The position numbers and the translations under genes were made by a program. Below, piece after piece: positions 1 to 7,687 of a DNA stretch of 9,688 bases; position 1 is the stretch's first letter, and every line of letters begins with the position of its first letter. The notes under the pieces were generated by a model. That model was not told the DNA's origin. It saw nothing but the letters and a program-made list of their open reading frames with translations, and ran no database searches. The DNA is taken from contig JAQBPZ010000319.1 of assembly GCA_028287225.1 (NCBI GenBank), positions 1 through 9,688 of the forward strand. Reading direction: 5' to 3'. Source of the stretch: Gemmatimonadota bacterium (GTDB taxonomy: Bacteria; Gemmatimonadota; Gemmatimonadetes; Gemmatimonadales; Gemmatimonadaceae).

Positions 1-1
1 G

Positions 2-133
2 AAGCTCAAGCCGAGCGCGCCGAGCGACACCCGTCCCTCGGTGCCCGCCGGCGAGCCTCCCGTTCGCAAATCCCCCGCGACGCCCGCAGCACCCGCGCCC
101 GCTCCCAAGCCCACCCCCAAGCCTGCCCCGTGA
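2..133 (+). CDS. 3' end of an unidentified gene with a Pro/Ala-rich tail (partial)
   Basis: An open frame runs from the left edge to a TGA at 131-133 and encodes 43 residues, rich in Pro, Ala, Lys and Ser, ending in APAPKPTPKPAP. The tail looks disordered, like a linker or an exposed C-terminal extension. No domain is visible, so the protein cannot be named. The frame is supported by its stop codon, which overlaps the purL GTG start in the four-base arrangement GTGA, a common sign of translational coupling in an operon. Upstream genes beside purL are often purQ or purS, but those proteins do not normally carry a tail like this, so I do not assign either. The reading frame is reasonably supported by the overlap; its function is unknown. 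Confidence 0.55.
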   Translation, partial: KLKPSAPSDTRPSVPAGEPPVRKSPATPAAPAPAPKPTPKPAP

Positions 134-2427
134 CTGTCTCTGCACGCCCCGGCGATCCTGTCATCACCCCCGCGCTCGTTGCCGAGCACGGGCTGACCAC
201 CGGCGAGTACGACCGGATGGTCGCCATGCTCGGCCGCACGCCGACCTTCACCGAGCTCGGCATCGTCAGCGCGCTGTGGAGCGAGCACTGCTCCTACAAG
301 CATTCACGGCCGCTCCTGAAGACGCTGCCCACGAAGGCGCCGTGGGTCCTACAGGGCCCCGGGGAGAACGCGGGGGTCATCGCCATCGGTGACGGCCTCG
401 CGATCGCGTTCAAGATCGAGTCGCACAACCATCCGTCGGCGGTGGAGCCGTACCAGGGCGCCGCCACTGGCGTGGGCGGCATCCTGCGCGACGTCTTCAC
501 CATGGGCGCGCGTCCCATCGCCCTCCTCAACTCGCTGCGATTCGGCTCGCTCGATTCCGCCCGCGTGCGCTACCTCTTCGCCGGTGTGGTGAAGGGCATC
601 GGCGACTACGGCAACTGTGTCGGCGTTCCCACGGTGGGTGGCGAAGTGGTGTTCGACGAGGCCTACGAGGGAAACCCGATCGTCAACGCGATGTGCGTGG
701 GCCTCCTGCGCGAGGAGGAGCTGATCACGGCGGTCGCCTCCGGCGTCGGCAACCCGATCATCGCCGTGGGCGCACGCACGGGCCGCGACGGCATCCACGG
801 GGCCTCGTTCGCGAGCGAGGACCTGTCCGCCGCCAGCGAGGCCAAGCGCCCGCGCGTGCAGGTGGGCGACCCGTTCACCGAGAAGCTGCTGCTCGAGGCG
901 AGCCTGGAGCTCATCCGCAGCGGCCACATCGTCGCGATCCAGGACATGGGCGCCGCGGGCCTCACCTCGTCGTCCGCCGAGATGGCGGCGCGAGGCGACG
1001 TCGGCGTCGTGATCGACACCCTGCTCGTGCCGGCGCGCGAGGAAGGCATGACGCCGTACGAGCTGCTGCTCAGCGAGTCGCAGGAGCGCATGCTCGTCGT
1101 GGCCCTCAAGGGCCATGAAGACCAAGTGAAGGCGATCCTGGAGAAGTGGGACCTGACTGCCGCCGTCATCGGCGAGGTCATCGCCGAGCCGGTCTATCGC
1201 GTGGTGGAGGGCGATCGCGTGGTGGCCGAGTTCCCCGGAATCCGGCTCGTCACGGACTGCCCCACCTACGAGCCCGAGGCGCGCGAGAGCGAGGACGCAC
1301 GCCGGCGTCGCGCCGTGGACGTGCACGCCATCCCCGAGCTCCCCGAGGAGTCGGACCCGGTGTGGACGCTGGAGCGCCTGCTCTCCTCGCCCACGCTCGC
1401 GAGCAAGCGCTGGGTCTACCAGCAGTACGACTCCATGGTCCGCACCAGCACGGTGGTGGGCCCGGGAGGCGACGCGGCGGTGGTGCGCATTCGCGGCACC
1501 GACAAGGCCATCGCCCTCAAGACGGATTGCAACGGCCGCTACGTCTTCCTGGACCCGCGCGCCGGCGCCGCCATCGCCGTGGCCGAGGCCGCGCGCAACG
1601 TGGCGTGCACGGGCGGGCAGCCGATGGCCATCACGAACAACCTCAACTTCGGCAACCCGAAGAAGCCGGAGGTCTACTTCCAGCTCCGCGAGGCGGTCGC
1701 CGGCATGAAGGAGGCGTGCGAGGTCCTGAACACGCCCGTGACGGGGGGCAACGTCTCGCTCTACAACGAGAACCCGACCGGTGCCGTGTATCCCACGCCG
1801 GTCATCGGCATGGTGGGCCTGATCGACTCGCTCGCCCACGTCACCCGCTCCGCCTTCAGCACGCCGGGCGACGCCATCGTCCTGCTGGGCGACAACACCG
1901 ACGAGCTGGGCGGCAGCGAGTACCTCAAGCGAATCCACGGCCAGGTGGCCGGCGCGCCGCCGCGGTGCGACCTGCACGCGGAGAAGGCGCTCGTCGCCGC
2001 GCTGCTGGAGGCGATCCGCGCGGGCACCGTTCGGTCGGCGCATGACTGCGCCGACGGCGGTCTGGCCGTGACGCTGGCCGAGTGCTGCATGATGGAGCGC
2101 GGCGCACGGCGCGGCGCATCCCTCGATCTTCGCGCGTGGAGCACCCTGCCCGCGCGCGCCCTGCTCTTCGGCGAGGCCCAGGGCCGCGTGGTCGTCTCCA
2201 CGCCCGACGCGGCGGCGGTGCTCGCCGTGGCCGCGCGGCACGGCGTGCCGGCGGCGGTGATCGGCACCGTCACGGGCGGCGACCTGCTCGAGCTGCACGC
2301 CGGCGACCGTGTCATCAGCACGCCCCTCGCGCGGCTCGCGGAGGCCTGGCATGAGGCGATTCCCCGCATCATGCAGCGCAGCGCCTCGGCACAGGACATC
2401 ATGCTCGAATCGGATTCGGTGGTCTGA
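130..2427 (+). CDS. purL: Phosphoribosylformylglycinamidine synthase subunit PurL (small type)
   Basis: PurL converts FGAR to FGAM in step four of cytoplasmic de novo purine synthesis, using ATP and ammonia channelled from PurQ with help from PurS. At 765 residues it is the small bacterial form, without the glutaminase domain of the 1,300-residue enzyme. Visible signatures are WSEHCSYKHSR (50-60, with the active-site His at 53), GPGENAG (76-82), KIESHNHPSAVEPYQGAATG (95-114), DMGAAGLTSSSAEMA near 274-288, GGNVSLYNE in the second half (539-547) and HDCADGGLAVTLAE near 638. The two halves are the usual internally repeated AIRS/PurM-like folds. I chose the GTG at 130 because it overlaps the upstream stop and gives the normal short N-terminal lead before the conserved GEYDRM region. 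No strong Shine-Dalgarno is seen, in keeping with coupling. purF follows one base after the stop. Confidence 0.97.
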   Translation: MTVSARPGDPVITPALVAEHGLTTGEYDRMVAMLGRTPTFTELGIVSALWSEHCSYKHSRPLLKTLPTKAPWVLQGPGENAGVIAIGDGLAIAFKIESHNHPSAVEPYQGAATGVGGILRDVFTMGARPIALLNSLRFGSLDSARVRYLFAGVVKGIGDYGNCVGVPTVGGEVVFDEAYEGNPIVNAMCVGLLREEELITAVASGVGNPIIAVGARTGRDGIHGASFASEDLSAASEAKRPRVQVGDPFTEKLLLEASLELIRSGHIVAIQDMGAAGLTSSSAEMAARGDVGVVIDTLLVPAREEGMTPYELLLSESQERMLVVALKGHEDQVKAILEKWDLTAAVIGEVIAEPVYRVVEGDRVVAEFPGIRLVTDCPTYEPEARESEDARRRRAVDVHAIPELPEESDPVWTLERLLSSPTLASKRWVYQQYDSMVRTSTVVGPGGDAAVVRIRGTDKAIALKTDCNGRYVFLDPRAGAAIAVAEAARNVACTGGQPMAITNNLNFGNPKKPEVYFQLREAVAGMKEACEVLNTPVTGGNVSLYNENPTGAVYPTPVIGMVGLIDSLAHVTRSAFSTPGDAIVLLGDNTDELGGSEYLKRIHGQVAGAPPRCDLHAEKALVAALLEAIRAGTVRSAHDCADGGLAVTLAECCMMERGARRGASLDLRAWSTLPARALLFGEAQGRVVVSTPDAAAVLAVAARHGVPAAVIGTVTGGDLLELHAGDRVISTPLARLAEAWHEAIPRIMQRSASAQDIMLESDSVV

Positions 2428-2428
2428 C

Positions 2429-3808
2429 ATGTGTGGCATCTTTGGCGTGCGTGGTGCCCCCGACGCGGTCGGGCTCACGAAGCTCGGGCTCTACTCGCTG
2501 CAGCACCGCGGTCAGGAGTCGGCCGGCATCGTCTCGGTGGACGGGGACGGCTCGGCGCGCGGGGCGCGCAGCATGGGGCTGGTGTCGGACATGTCGAACC
2601 AGCAGGTGGAGGCGCTTCACGGCGAGATCGCGATCGGCCACACGCGCTACAGCACCGCCGGATCGTCCACCATCGAGAACGCGCAGCCGGTGCTCGTGAG
2701 CTCGCGCGGGGGCCACATCGCCCTGGCGCACAACGGGAACCTCATCAACGCCGGCGAGCTGCGCGTGGACCTGGAGGATCTCGGCTCCATCTTCGCGTCG
2801 TCCATGGACTCGGAGGTCATCGTCCACCGCCTCGCGCGGTCCACGGCGAGCACGCCGGAGGGCCGCGTCGCGGAGGCGCTCCAGGGGGTGGAGGGGGCGT
2901 ACAGCATCCTCGTCCTGCTGGGCGACACCATGATTGCGGCGCGCGATCCGCGCGGCTGGCGCCCCCTGGTGATGGGGCGGCTCAACGGCGCCCCCGTGTT
3001 CGGGTCGGAGACCTGCGCGCTGGACATCGTGGGCGCGGCGTACGAGCGGGACATCGAGGCCGGCGAGATCTTCGCCGTGGACGCCACGGGCGAGCGCTCC
3101 ATCTTCCCGTTCGAGCGGAAGGAGCTGAAGCGCTGCGTGTTCGAGCACGTCTACTTCGCACGGCCGGACAGCCGCATCTTCGGCGGCTCGGTGGATCGCG
3201 CGCGCCGGGCTCTCGGGCGGCGGCTCGCGCAGGAGTGCCCCGCCCCGGGGGCGGAGCTCGTCTTCAGCGTCCCCGATTCCTCCAACTCCGCCGCCATCGG
3301 CTACGCGGAGGAGAGCGGGCTGCCCTACGAGCTGGCCCTCATCCGGAACCATTATGTGGGCCGGACGTTCATCCAGCCGACGCAGGCGACGCGCGATGCC
3401 AAGGTGCGGCTCAAGTACAATGCCGTGCGCGAGGTGCTCGCCGGCAAGCGCGTCGTGATGGTGGATGATTCCATCGTGCGCGGCACCACCACGCGCGGCC
3501 TCGTGCAGCTCGTGCGGGCCGCGGGAGCGGCGGAGGTGCACATGCGCGTCAGCTCCGCCCCGGTGACCGGGCCATGCTACTACGGCATCGACACGCCGAG
3601 CCGCGAGGAGCTGATCGCCTCGGATCACACGCTCGAGGAGATTCGCCAGTCGCTCGGCGTCGACTCCCTCGGCTACCTGTCCCTGGACGGCATGCTGCAG
3701 TCGGTGCCAACGGGTCCGCATGGGTTTTGCCATGCCTGCTTCTCGGGTGACTACCCAACGGCCCCGCCCACCGATCCCGACAAGCTCCGCGGCGGCTGCG
3801 GTTGCTGA
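2429..3808 (+). CDS. purF: Amidophosphoribosyltransferase PurF (Fe-S type)
   Basis: PurF makes 5-phosphoribosylamine from PRPP and glutamine, the committed step of purine synthesis. The 459-residue protein starts MCGIFGV. Cys2 is the N-terminal glutaminase nucleophile once Met is removed, so the start is fixed at this ATG even though the frame is open for 40 codons upstream. There is no propeptide like the one in the Bacillus subtilis enzyme. The glutaminase half shows HTRYSTAG (71-78), AHNGN (100-104) and DPRGWRP (173-179). The transferase half has the PRPP loop VVMVDDSIVRGTTT (342-355). Cys236, Cys383, Cys434 and Cys437 match the spacing and context of the four 4Fe-4S ligands of Bacillus-type PurF, so the enzyme is probably oxygen sensitive. 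The end, DKLRGGCGC, adds two further cysteines (457, 459) beyond the usual core. It lies one base after purL (TGACATG) and is almost surely cotranscribed with it. A GGTGG upstream may serve as ribosome site. Confidence 0.98.
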   Translation: MCGIFGVRGAPDAVGLTKLGLYSLQHRGQESAGIVSVDGDGSARGARSMGLVSDMSNQQVEALHGEIAIGHTRYSTAGSSTIENAQPVLVSSRGGHIALAHNGNLINAGELRVDLEDLGSIFASSMDSEVIVHRLARSTASTPEGRVAEALQGVEGAYSILVLLGDTMIAARDPRGWRPLVMGRLNGAPVFGSETCALDIVGAAYERDIEAGEIFAVDATGERSIFPFERKELKRCVFEHVYFARPDSRIFGGSVDRARRALGRRLAQECPAPGAELVFSVPDSSNSAAIGYAEESGLPYELALIRNHYVGRTFIQPTQATRDAKVRLKYNAVREVLAGKRVVMVDDSIVRGTTTRGLVQLVRAAGAAEVHMRVSSAPVTGPCYYGIDTPSREELIASDHTLEEIRQSLGVDSLGYLSLDGMLQSVPTGPHGFCHACFSGDYPTAPPTDPDKLRGGCGC

Positions 3809-3834
3809 CCTGACCATCCTCTCCCGGCGAGCGC

Positions 3835-6507
3835 GTGACCACCTCCGTCTACTTCTTCGGCAACGGCAAGGCTGAAGGCACGAAGGACATGAAGGCCATC
3901 CTCGGCGGCAAGGGGGCCAACCTCGCCGAGATGACCAATCTGGGCGTCCCGGTGCCGCCCGGGTTCACGATCGCCTGCGACGTCTGCATCACCTACCTGC
4001 GCGACCGTACCGTCCCGCCGGCGCTGCGCCGCGAGGTGGAGGAGAACCTGGCCCGGCTGGAGGAAGCGAGCGGCAAGCGGTTCGGCGACCCGGCCAACCC
4101 GTTGCTCGTGAGCGTGCGCAGCGGGGCCCCGATGTCCATGCCGGGCATGATGGAGACCATCCTCAACCTCGGCCTCAACGACCGCACGGTGGACGGGCTC
4201 GCCCGCGCCAGTGGAAGCGCGCGGTTCGCGTACGATTCCTACCGCCGCTTCATCCAGATGTACGGCGACGTGGTGCTCGGCGTGGAGCACCACAAGTTCG
4301 AGCAGCTCCTGTCGTCCAAGCGCATGATGGCGGGCGTCGAGAGCGACTCCGAGCTCACCGAGGAGCAGCTCCGCAACCTCGTGGAGGAATACAAGGCACT
4401 GGTGCGGGGCGCCACCGGCGCGCCCTTCCCCATGGACCCGGTGGTGCAGCTCTGGGGTGCCATCGAGGCGGTGTGGCGCTCGTGGACGCTCAAGAAGGCG
4501 ATCGACTACCGGCGCCACGCCAACATCAGCGATACGCTGGGTACCGGCGTCAACATCGTCAGCATGGTGTTCGGCAACCTCGGTGAGGACTCGGGCACCG
4601 GCGTGGCCTTCACGCGCAACCCCAGCACCGGCGAGCGGAAGTTCTACGGCGAGTTCCTCGTCAACGCGCAGGGCGAGGATGTGGTCGCCGGCATCCGCAC
4701 CCCGCTCTCCATCGACCAGATGGCCGAGCGGCTTCCCGGCGCCTACGAGGAGCTGCTCACGACGCAGGATCTGCTGGAGCGCCACTACCGCGACATGCAG
4801 GACATCGAGTTCACCGTGGAGCGCGGCAAGCTGTTCCTGCTCCAGACGCGCACCGGCAAGCGCACGGCGGCCGCCGCGGTGCGCATCGCCACGGAGATGG
4901 TGGGCGAGGAGATGATCGCGAGCGATCAGGCGGTGCTGCGCGTCCCCGCGGAGCAGCTCGACCAGCTGCTGCACCCGGTCATCGATCCGGGCGTGCGCGC
5001 CACCGCCATCGCCACCGGCCTGCCGGCCTCGCCCGGCGCGGCGAACGGCGTGGCCGTGTTCGACGCCGACGAGGCGGTGCGCCGCGCCGGCAACGGCGAC
5101 GCGGTCATCCTCGTGCGGGAGGAGACGACGCCGGAGGACTTCCACGGGCTGGTGGCGGCGAGGGCGGTGCTCACGTCGCGCGGCGGCATGACGAGCCACG
5201 CGGCCGTCGTCGCGCGCGGCATGGGCAAGTGCGCCGTGGTGGGATGCAAGGAGATGATCGTGGATCACGACCATCGCCGCTGCACGATGAACGGCGTCAC
5301 GATCAACGAGGGCGACTGGCTCACCCTGGACGGCGCCACCGGCAAGGTCTATCCCGGCGACCTGCCGACCACGCCCAGCGAGGTGGTGCAGGTCATCCGC
5401 GGCACGCTGCCCCGCGCGCAGGCGCCCGCGTACCAGTCCTTCCACCAGCTCATGGGCTGGGCCGACGAGGTGCGCACCCTCAACGTGCGCGCCAATGCCG
5501 ACACCCCCGCCGACGCGCGCATCGCGCGCGCCTTCGGCGCGGAGGGCATCGGCCTGTGCCGGACCGAGCACATGTTCTTCGAGGGCGACCGCATCACGTC
5601 CATGCGCGAGATGATCGTCGCGCGCGACGAGGGCGGGCGCCGGCGCGCGCTCGCGAAGCTCCTGCCGATGCAGCGCGCGGACTTCGAGGGGATCTTCGAG
5701 GCCATGCGCGGGCTGCCGGTGACCATCCGCCTGCTGGACCCGCCGCTGCACGAGTTCCTGCCGCATGGCGGCGAGGAGTCCAAGCTGCTCGCCCGCACGC
5801 TCGGGCTGAGCCGGCCCGAGCTCCAGCACGTCGTCGACTCCCTGCGCGAGACCAACCCGATGCTCGGGCATCGCGGGTGCCGCCTTGGCATCACCTACCC
5901 GGAGATCACGGAGATGCAGGGCCGCGCGATCTTCGAGGCGGCCCTCCGGGCGAAGCGGCGGGGCGTCGACGTCCGCCCCGAGATCATGATCCCCCTCGTC
6001 GCGGACTTCCGCGAGTTCGACAACCAGCGCGCGATCCTCGTCGGCGTGGCCGATCAGGTGATCCGGGGGATGGGCGAGGACCTGGACTACACCATCGGCA
6101 CGATGATCGAGCTGCCCCGCGCCGCACTGACCGCGGACGAGATCGCACGGTCGGCCGAGTTCTTCTCGTTCGGCACCAACGACCTCACGCAGACCACGTA
6201 TGGGCTGAGCCGCGACGACGCCGGCCGCTTCCTCCCGCGGTACGTGGAGCAGGGTATCTTCGGGGACGACCCCTTCCAAGTCCTTGACCAATCGGGGGTT
6301 GGCAAGCTTATTAAGATCGCAGTAGCCGCTGGTCGTAGTGTGCGCCCGCAGCTCAAGGTCGGAATCTGCGGGGAGCACGGTGGGGAGCCCAGGAGCGTGA
6401 AGTTCTGTCACGCGATCGGGCTCGACTATGTCTCGTGCTCTCCCTATCGAGTCCCTATCGCCCGCCTTGCCGCTGCGCATGCCGCCCTTGAACCCACCCT
6501 CCAGTAA
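3835..6507 (+). CDS. ppdK: Pyruvate, phosphate dikinase PpdK
   Basis: This enzyme reversibly interconverts pyruvate + ATP + phosphate with phosphoenolpyruvate + AMP + pyrophosphate, serving either gluconeogenesis or PPi-saving glycolysis. The 890 residues match the bacterial PPDK length. In order there is the ATP-grasp region with GGKGANLAEM (24-33), SVRSGAPMSMPGMMETI (93-109) and LGEDSGTGVAFTRNPSTGE (249-267); the phosphohistidine domain LTSRGGMTSHAAVVARG (446-462) with catalytic His455; and the C-terminal PEP/pyruvate barrel with LCRTEHMFF (574-582), RLLDPPLHEF (632-641), GTMIELPRA (755-763), SFGTNDLTQTTYG (778-790) and GICGEHGG (843-850), Cys845 being the proton-donor cysteine. The PPDK-specific LQTRTGKRTAAAA favours PPDK over PEP synthase. 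The GTG start is 26 bases after purF and gives the normal N-terminus YFFGNGKAEG; no clear ribosome site is visible. The last 76 codons use many A/T third positions, unlike the rest, but the protein sequence stays conserved. Confidence 0.97.
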   Translation: MTTSVYFFGNGKAEGTKDMKAILGGKGANLAEMTNLGVPVPPGFTIACDVCITYLRDRTVPPALRREVEENLARLEEASGKRFGDPANPLLVSVRSGAPMSMPGMMETILNLGLNDRTVDGLARASGSARFAYDSYRRFIQMYGDVVLGVEHHKFEQLLSSKRMMAGVESDSELTEEQLRNLVEEYKALVRGATGAPFPMDPVVQLWGAIEAVWRSWTLKKAIDYRRHANISDTLGTGVNIVSMVFGNLGEDSGTGVAFTRNPSTGERKFYGEFLVNAQGEDVVAGIRTPLSIDQMAERLPGAYEELLTTQDLLERHYRDMQDIEFTVERGKLFLLQTRTGKRTAAAAVRIATEMVGEEMIASDQAVLRVPAEQLDQLLHPVIDPGVRATAIATGLPASPGAANGVAVFDADEAVRRAGNGDAVILVREETTPEDFHGLVAARAVLTSRGGMTSHAAVVARGMGKCAVVGCKEMIVDHDHRRCTMNGVTINEGDWLTLDGATGKVYPGDLPTTPSEVVQVIRGTLPRAQAPAYQSFHQLMGWADEVRTLNVRANADTPADARIARAFGAEGIGLCRTEHMFFEGDRITSMREMIVARDEGGRRRALAKLLPMQRADFEGIFEAMRGLPVTIRLLDPPLHEFLPHGGEESKLLARTLGLSRPELQHVVDSLRETNPMLGHRGCRLGITYPEITEMQGRAIFEAALRAKRRGVDVRPEIMIPLVADFREFDNQRAILVGVADQVIRGMGEDLDYTIGTMIELPRAALTADEIARSAEFFSFGTNDLTQTTYGLSRDDAGRFLPRYVEQGIFGDDPFQVLDQSGVGKLIKIAVAAGRSVRPQLKVGICGEHGGEPRSVKFCHAIGLDYVSCSPYRVPIARLAAAHAALEPTLQ

Positions 6508-7687
6508 CGCTGCATTGAAGCGCCGACCGGCGCTCCCGAACCTCCCCAGTCTTCCGCCATCGGCCGACGAGCGCACGCTGCGCATCGCGCTGGTCACGGA
6601 GTACTACTATCCGCACCTCGGGGGGGTCTGCGAGCACGTCCATTTCTTCGCACGTGAAGCACGCCGGCGTGGCCACCACGTCGACATCATCACGTCGAAC
6701 ATCCCCGGCGCCGAGCCGCAGCCGCACGTCATCCGCATCGGCCGCAGCCAGCCGGTGTACGCCAACGGCTCGCAGGCGCGCATCACGATCGGCCTGGGGC
6801 TCCGGAAGGAGCTTCGCCGCGTGCTCGCGCGGGGCCGGTACGACATCGTGCACGTGCACTCGCCGCTCACGCCCGTGCTGCCCCTCCTCGCGATCGAGGA
6901 GGCCGAGTGCCCGGTGGTGGGGACGTTCCACACGTACTTCGACAAGTCGAACGGCTACCGCTTCCTCAACAGCTACTTCCAGAAGCGGCTGGACATGCTG
7001 GACGCGGCCATCTGCGTCTCGCACTCCACCACGGTCGCGCTGGAGCGCTACTTCAGCGCCCCCTGGCAGATCATCCCGAACGGGATCGACACCGACGTCT
7101 TCCACCCGAGCGTGAGCGCCCCGCCGGCCATCCGGAAGGACGTTCCGTCCATCCTCTTCCTCGGCCGGTTCGACCCGCGCAACGGCCTCACCACGCTGAT
7201 CGACTCCTTCCGGCGCGTGAAGGGCAAGGGCCGCCAGGCGCAGCTCGTCGTCGTCGGCGACGGTCCGCTCCGGGAGCACTACTACAAGCAGGCCGCGGGC
7301 GACCCGGACATCACCTTCGTGGGTGCCGTGCTCGAGGGACGCCCCAGCTACTACGCGCACAGCTCCATCTACGCCTGCCCCACCACCAAGGCGTCGTTCG
7401 GCATCACGCTCCTGGAGTCCATGGCGTGCGAGACGCCGATCGTCTGCTCCGACATCCTCGGCTTCCAGGACGTCGTGGTGAACGGCCGCGAGGCCATCAT
7501 GACGCCGAGCGGCGATCGCGAGGCGCTGGCCGATGCGCTGGTGAACCTGCTGGACGACGAGGGGCTCCGGATCCAGCTCGGCGTCACGGGGCGGCACGAG
7601 AGCATGAAGTACTCGTGGCCGCGCGTCACCTCGCAGGTGCTCGACGTCTATCACAACGTGATGGGACGCGTCGCCGTCCGGGTATGA
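6479..7687 (+). CDS. GT-B glycosyltransferase, family 4, PimA-like
   Basis: The protein probably transfers a sugar from a nucleotide donor to a membrane lipid at the inner face of the cytoplasmic membrane. From the ATG at 6479 it has 402 residues. A Pro-rich lead of about 33 residues precedes the N-terminal Rossmann domain, LRIALVTEYYYPHLGG. Other landmarks are VHVHSPLTPVLP, GTFHTYF with the acceptor-side His151, PNGIDTDVFHP, LGRFDPRNG (Arg230), VVVGDGP and ASFGITLLESMACETPIV. The layout resembles mycobacterial PimA, but the first Glu of the EX7E motif is Ala305 (Glu313 is kept), and the donor-phosphate Lys after LGR appears to be Asn235. The start is uncertain. An ATG at 6428 overlaps ppdK by 80 bases, the one chosen overlaps by 29, and a TTG at 6515 lies after the ppdK stop; none has a good ribosome site. 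The stop overlaps the next ATG as ATGA. The family is sure; donor and acceptor are unknown. Confidence 0.88.
   Translation: MPPLNPPSSNAALKRRPALPNLPSLPPSADERTLRIALVTEYYYPHLGGVCEHVHFFAREARRRGHHVDIITSNIPGAEPQPHVIRIGRSQPVYANGSQARITIGLGLRKELRRVLARGRYDIVHVHSPLTPVLPLLAIEEAECPVVGTFHTYFDKSNGYRFLNSYFQKRLDMLDAAICVSHSTTVALERYFSAPWQIIPNGIDTDVFHPSVSAPPAIRKDVPSILFLGRFDPRNGLTTLIDSFRRVKGKGRQAQLVVVGDGPLREHYYKQAAGDPDITFVGAVLEGRPSYYAHSSIYACPTTKASFGITLLESMACETPIVCSDILGFQDVVVNGREAIMTPSGDREALADALVNLLDDEGLRIQLGVTGRHESMKYSWPRVTSQVLDVYHNVMGRVAVRV

Noticed and set aside
349..2478. Long minus-strand open frame (709 codons) opposite purL
   Set aside because: It mirrors a confident purL gene codon by codon. In high-GC DNA the antisense frame lacks stops by composition, and its translation is Arg/Ala/His-rich with no domain.
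2399..3817. Minus-strand open frame (472 codons) opposite purF
   Set aside because: Shadow of purF; no motif and no independent support.
3751..6597. Very long minus-strand open frame (948 codons) opposite ppdK
   Set aside because: Same compositional shadow: low-complexity Arg/His/Ala/Glu-rich product, no recognisable motif, while the plus strand carries an intact PPDK with all catalytic residues.
6455..7654. Minus-strand open frame (399 codons) opposite the glycosyltransferase
   Set aside because: Shadow of a clear GT4 gene; the product is compositionally biased and has no domain.
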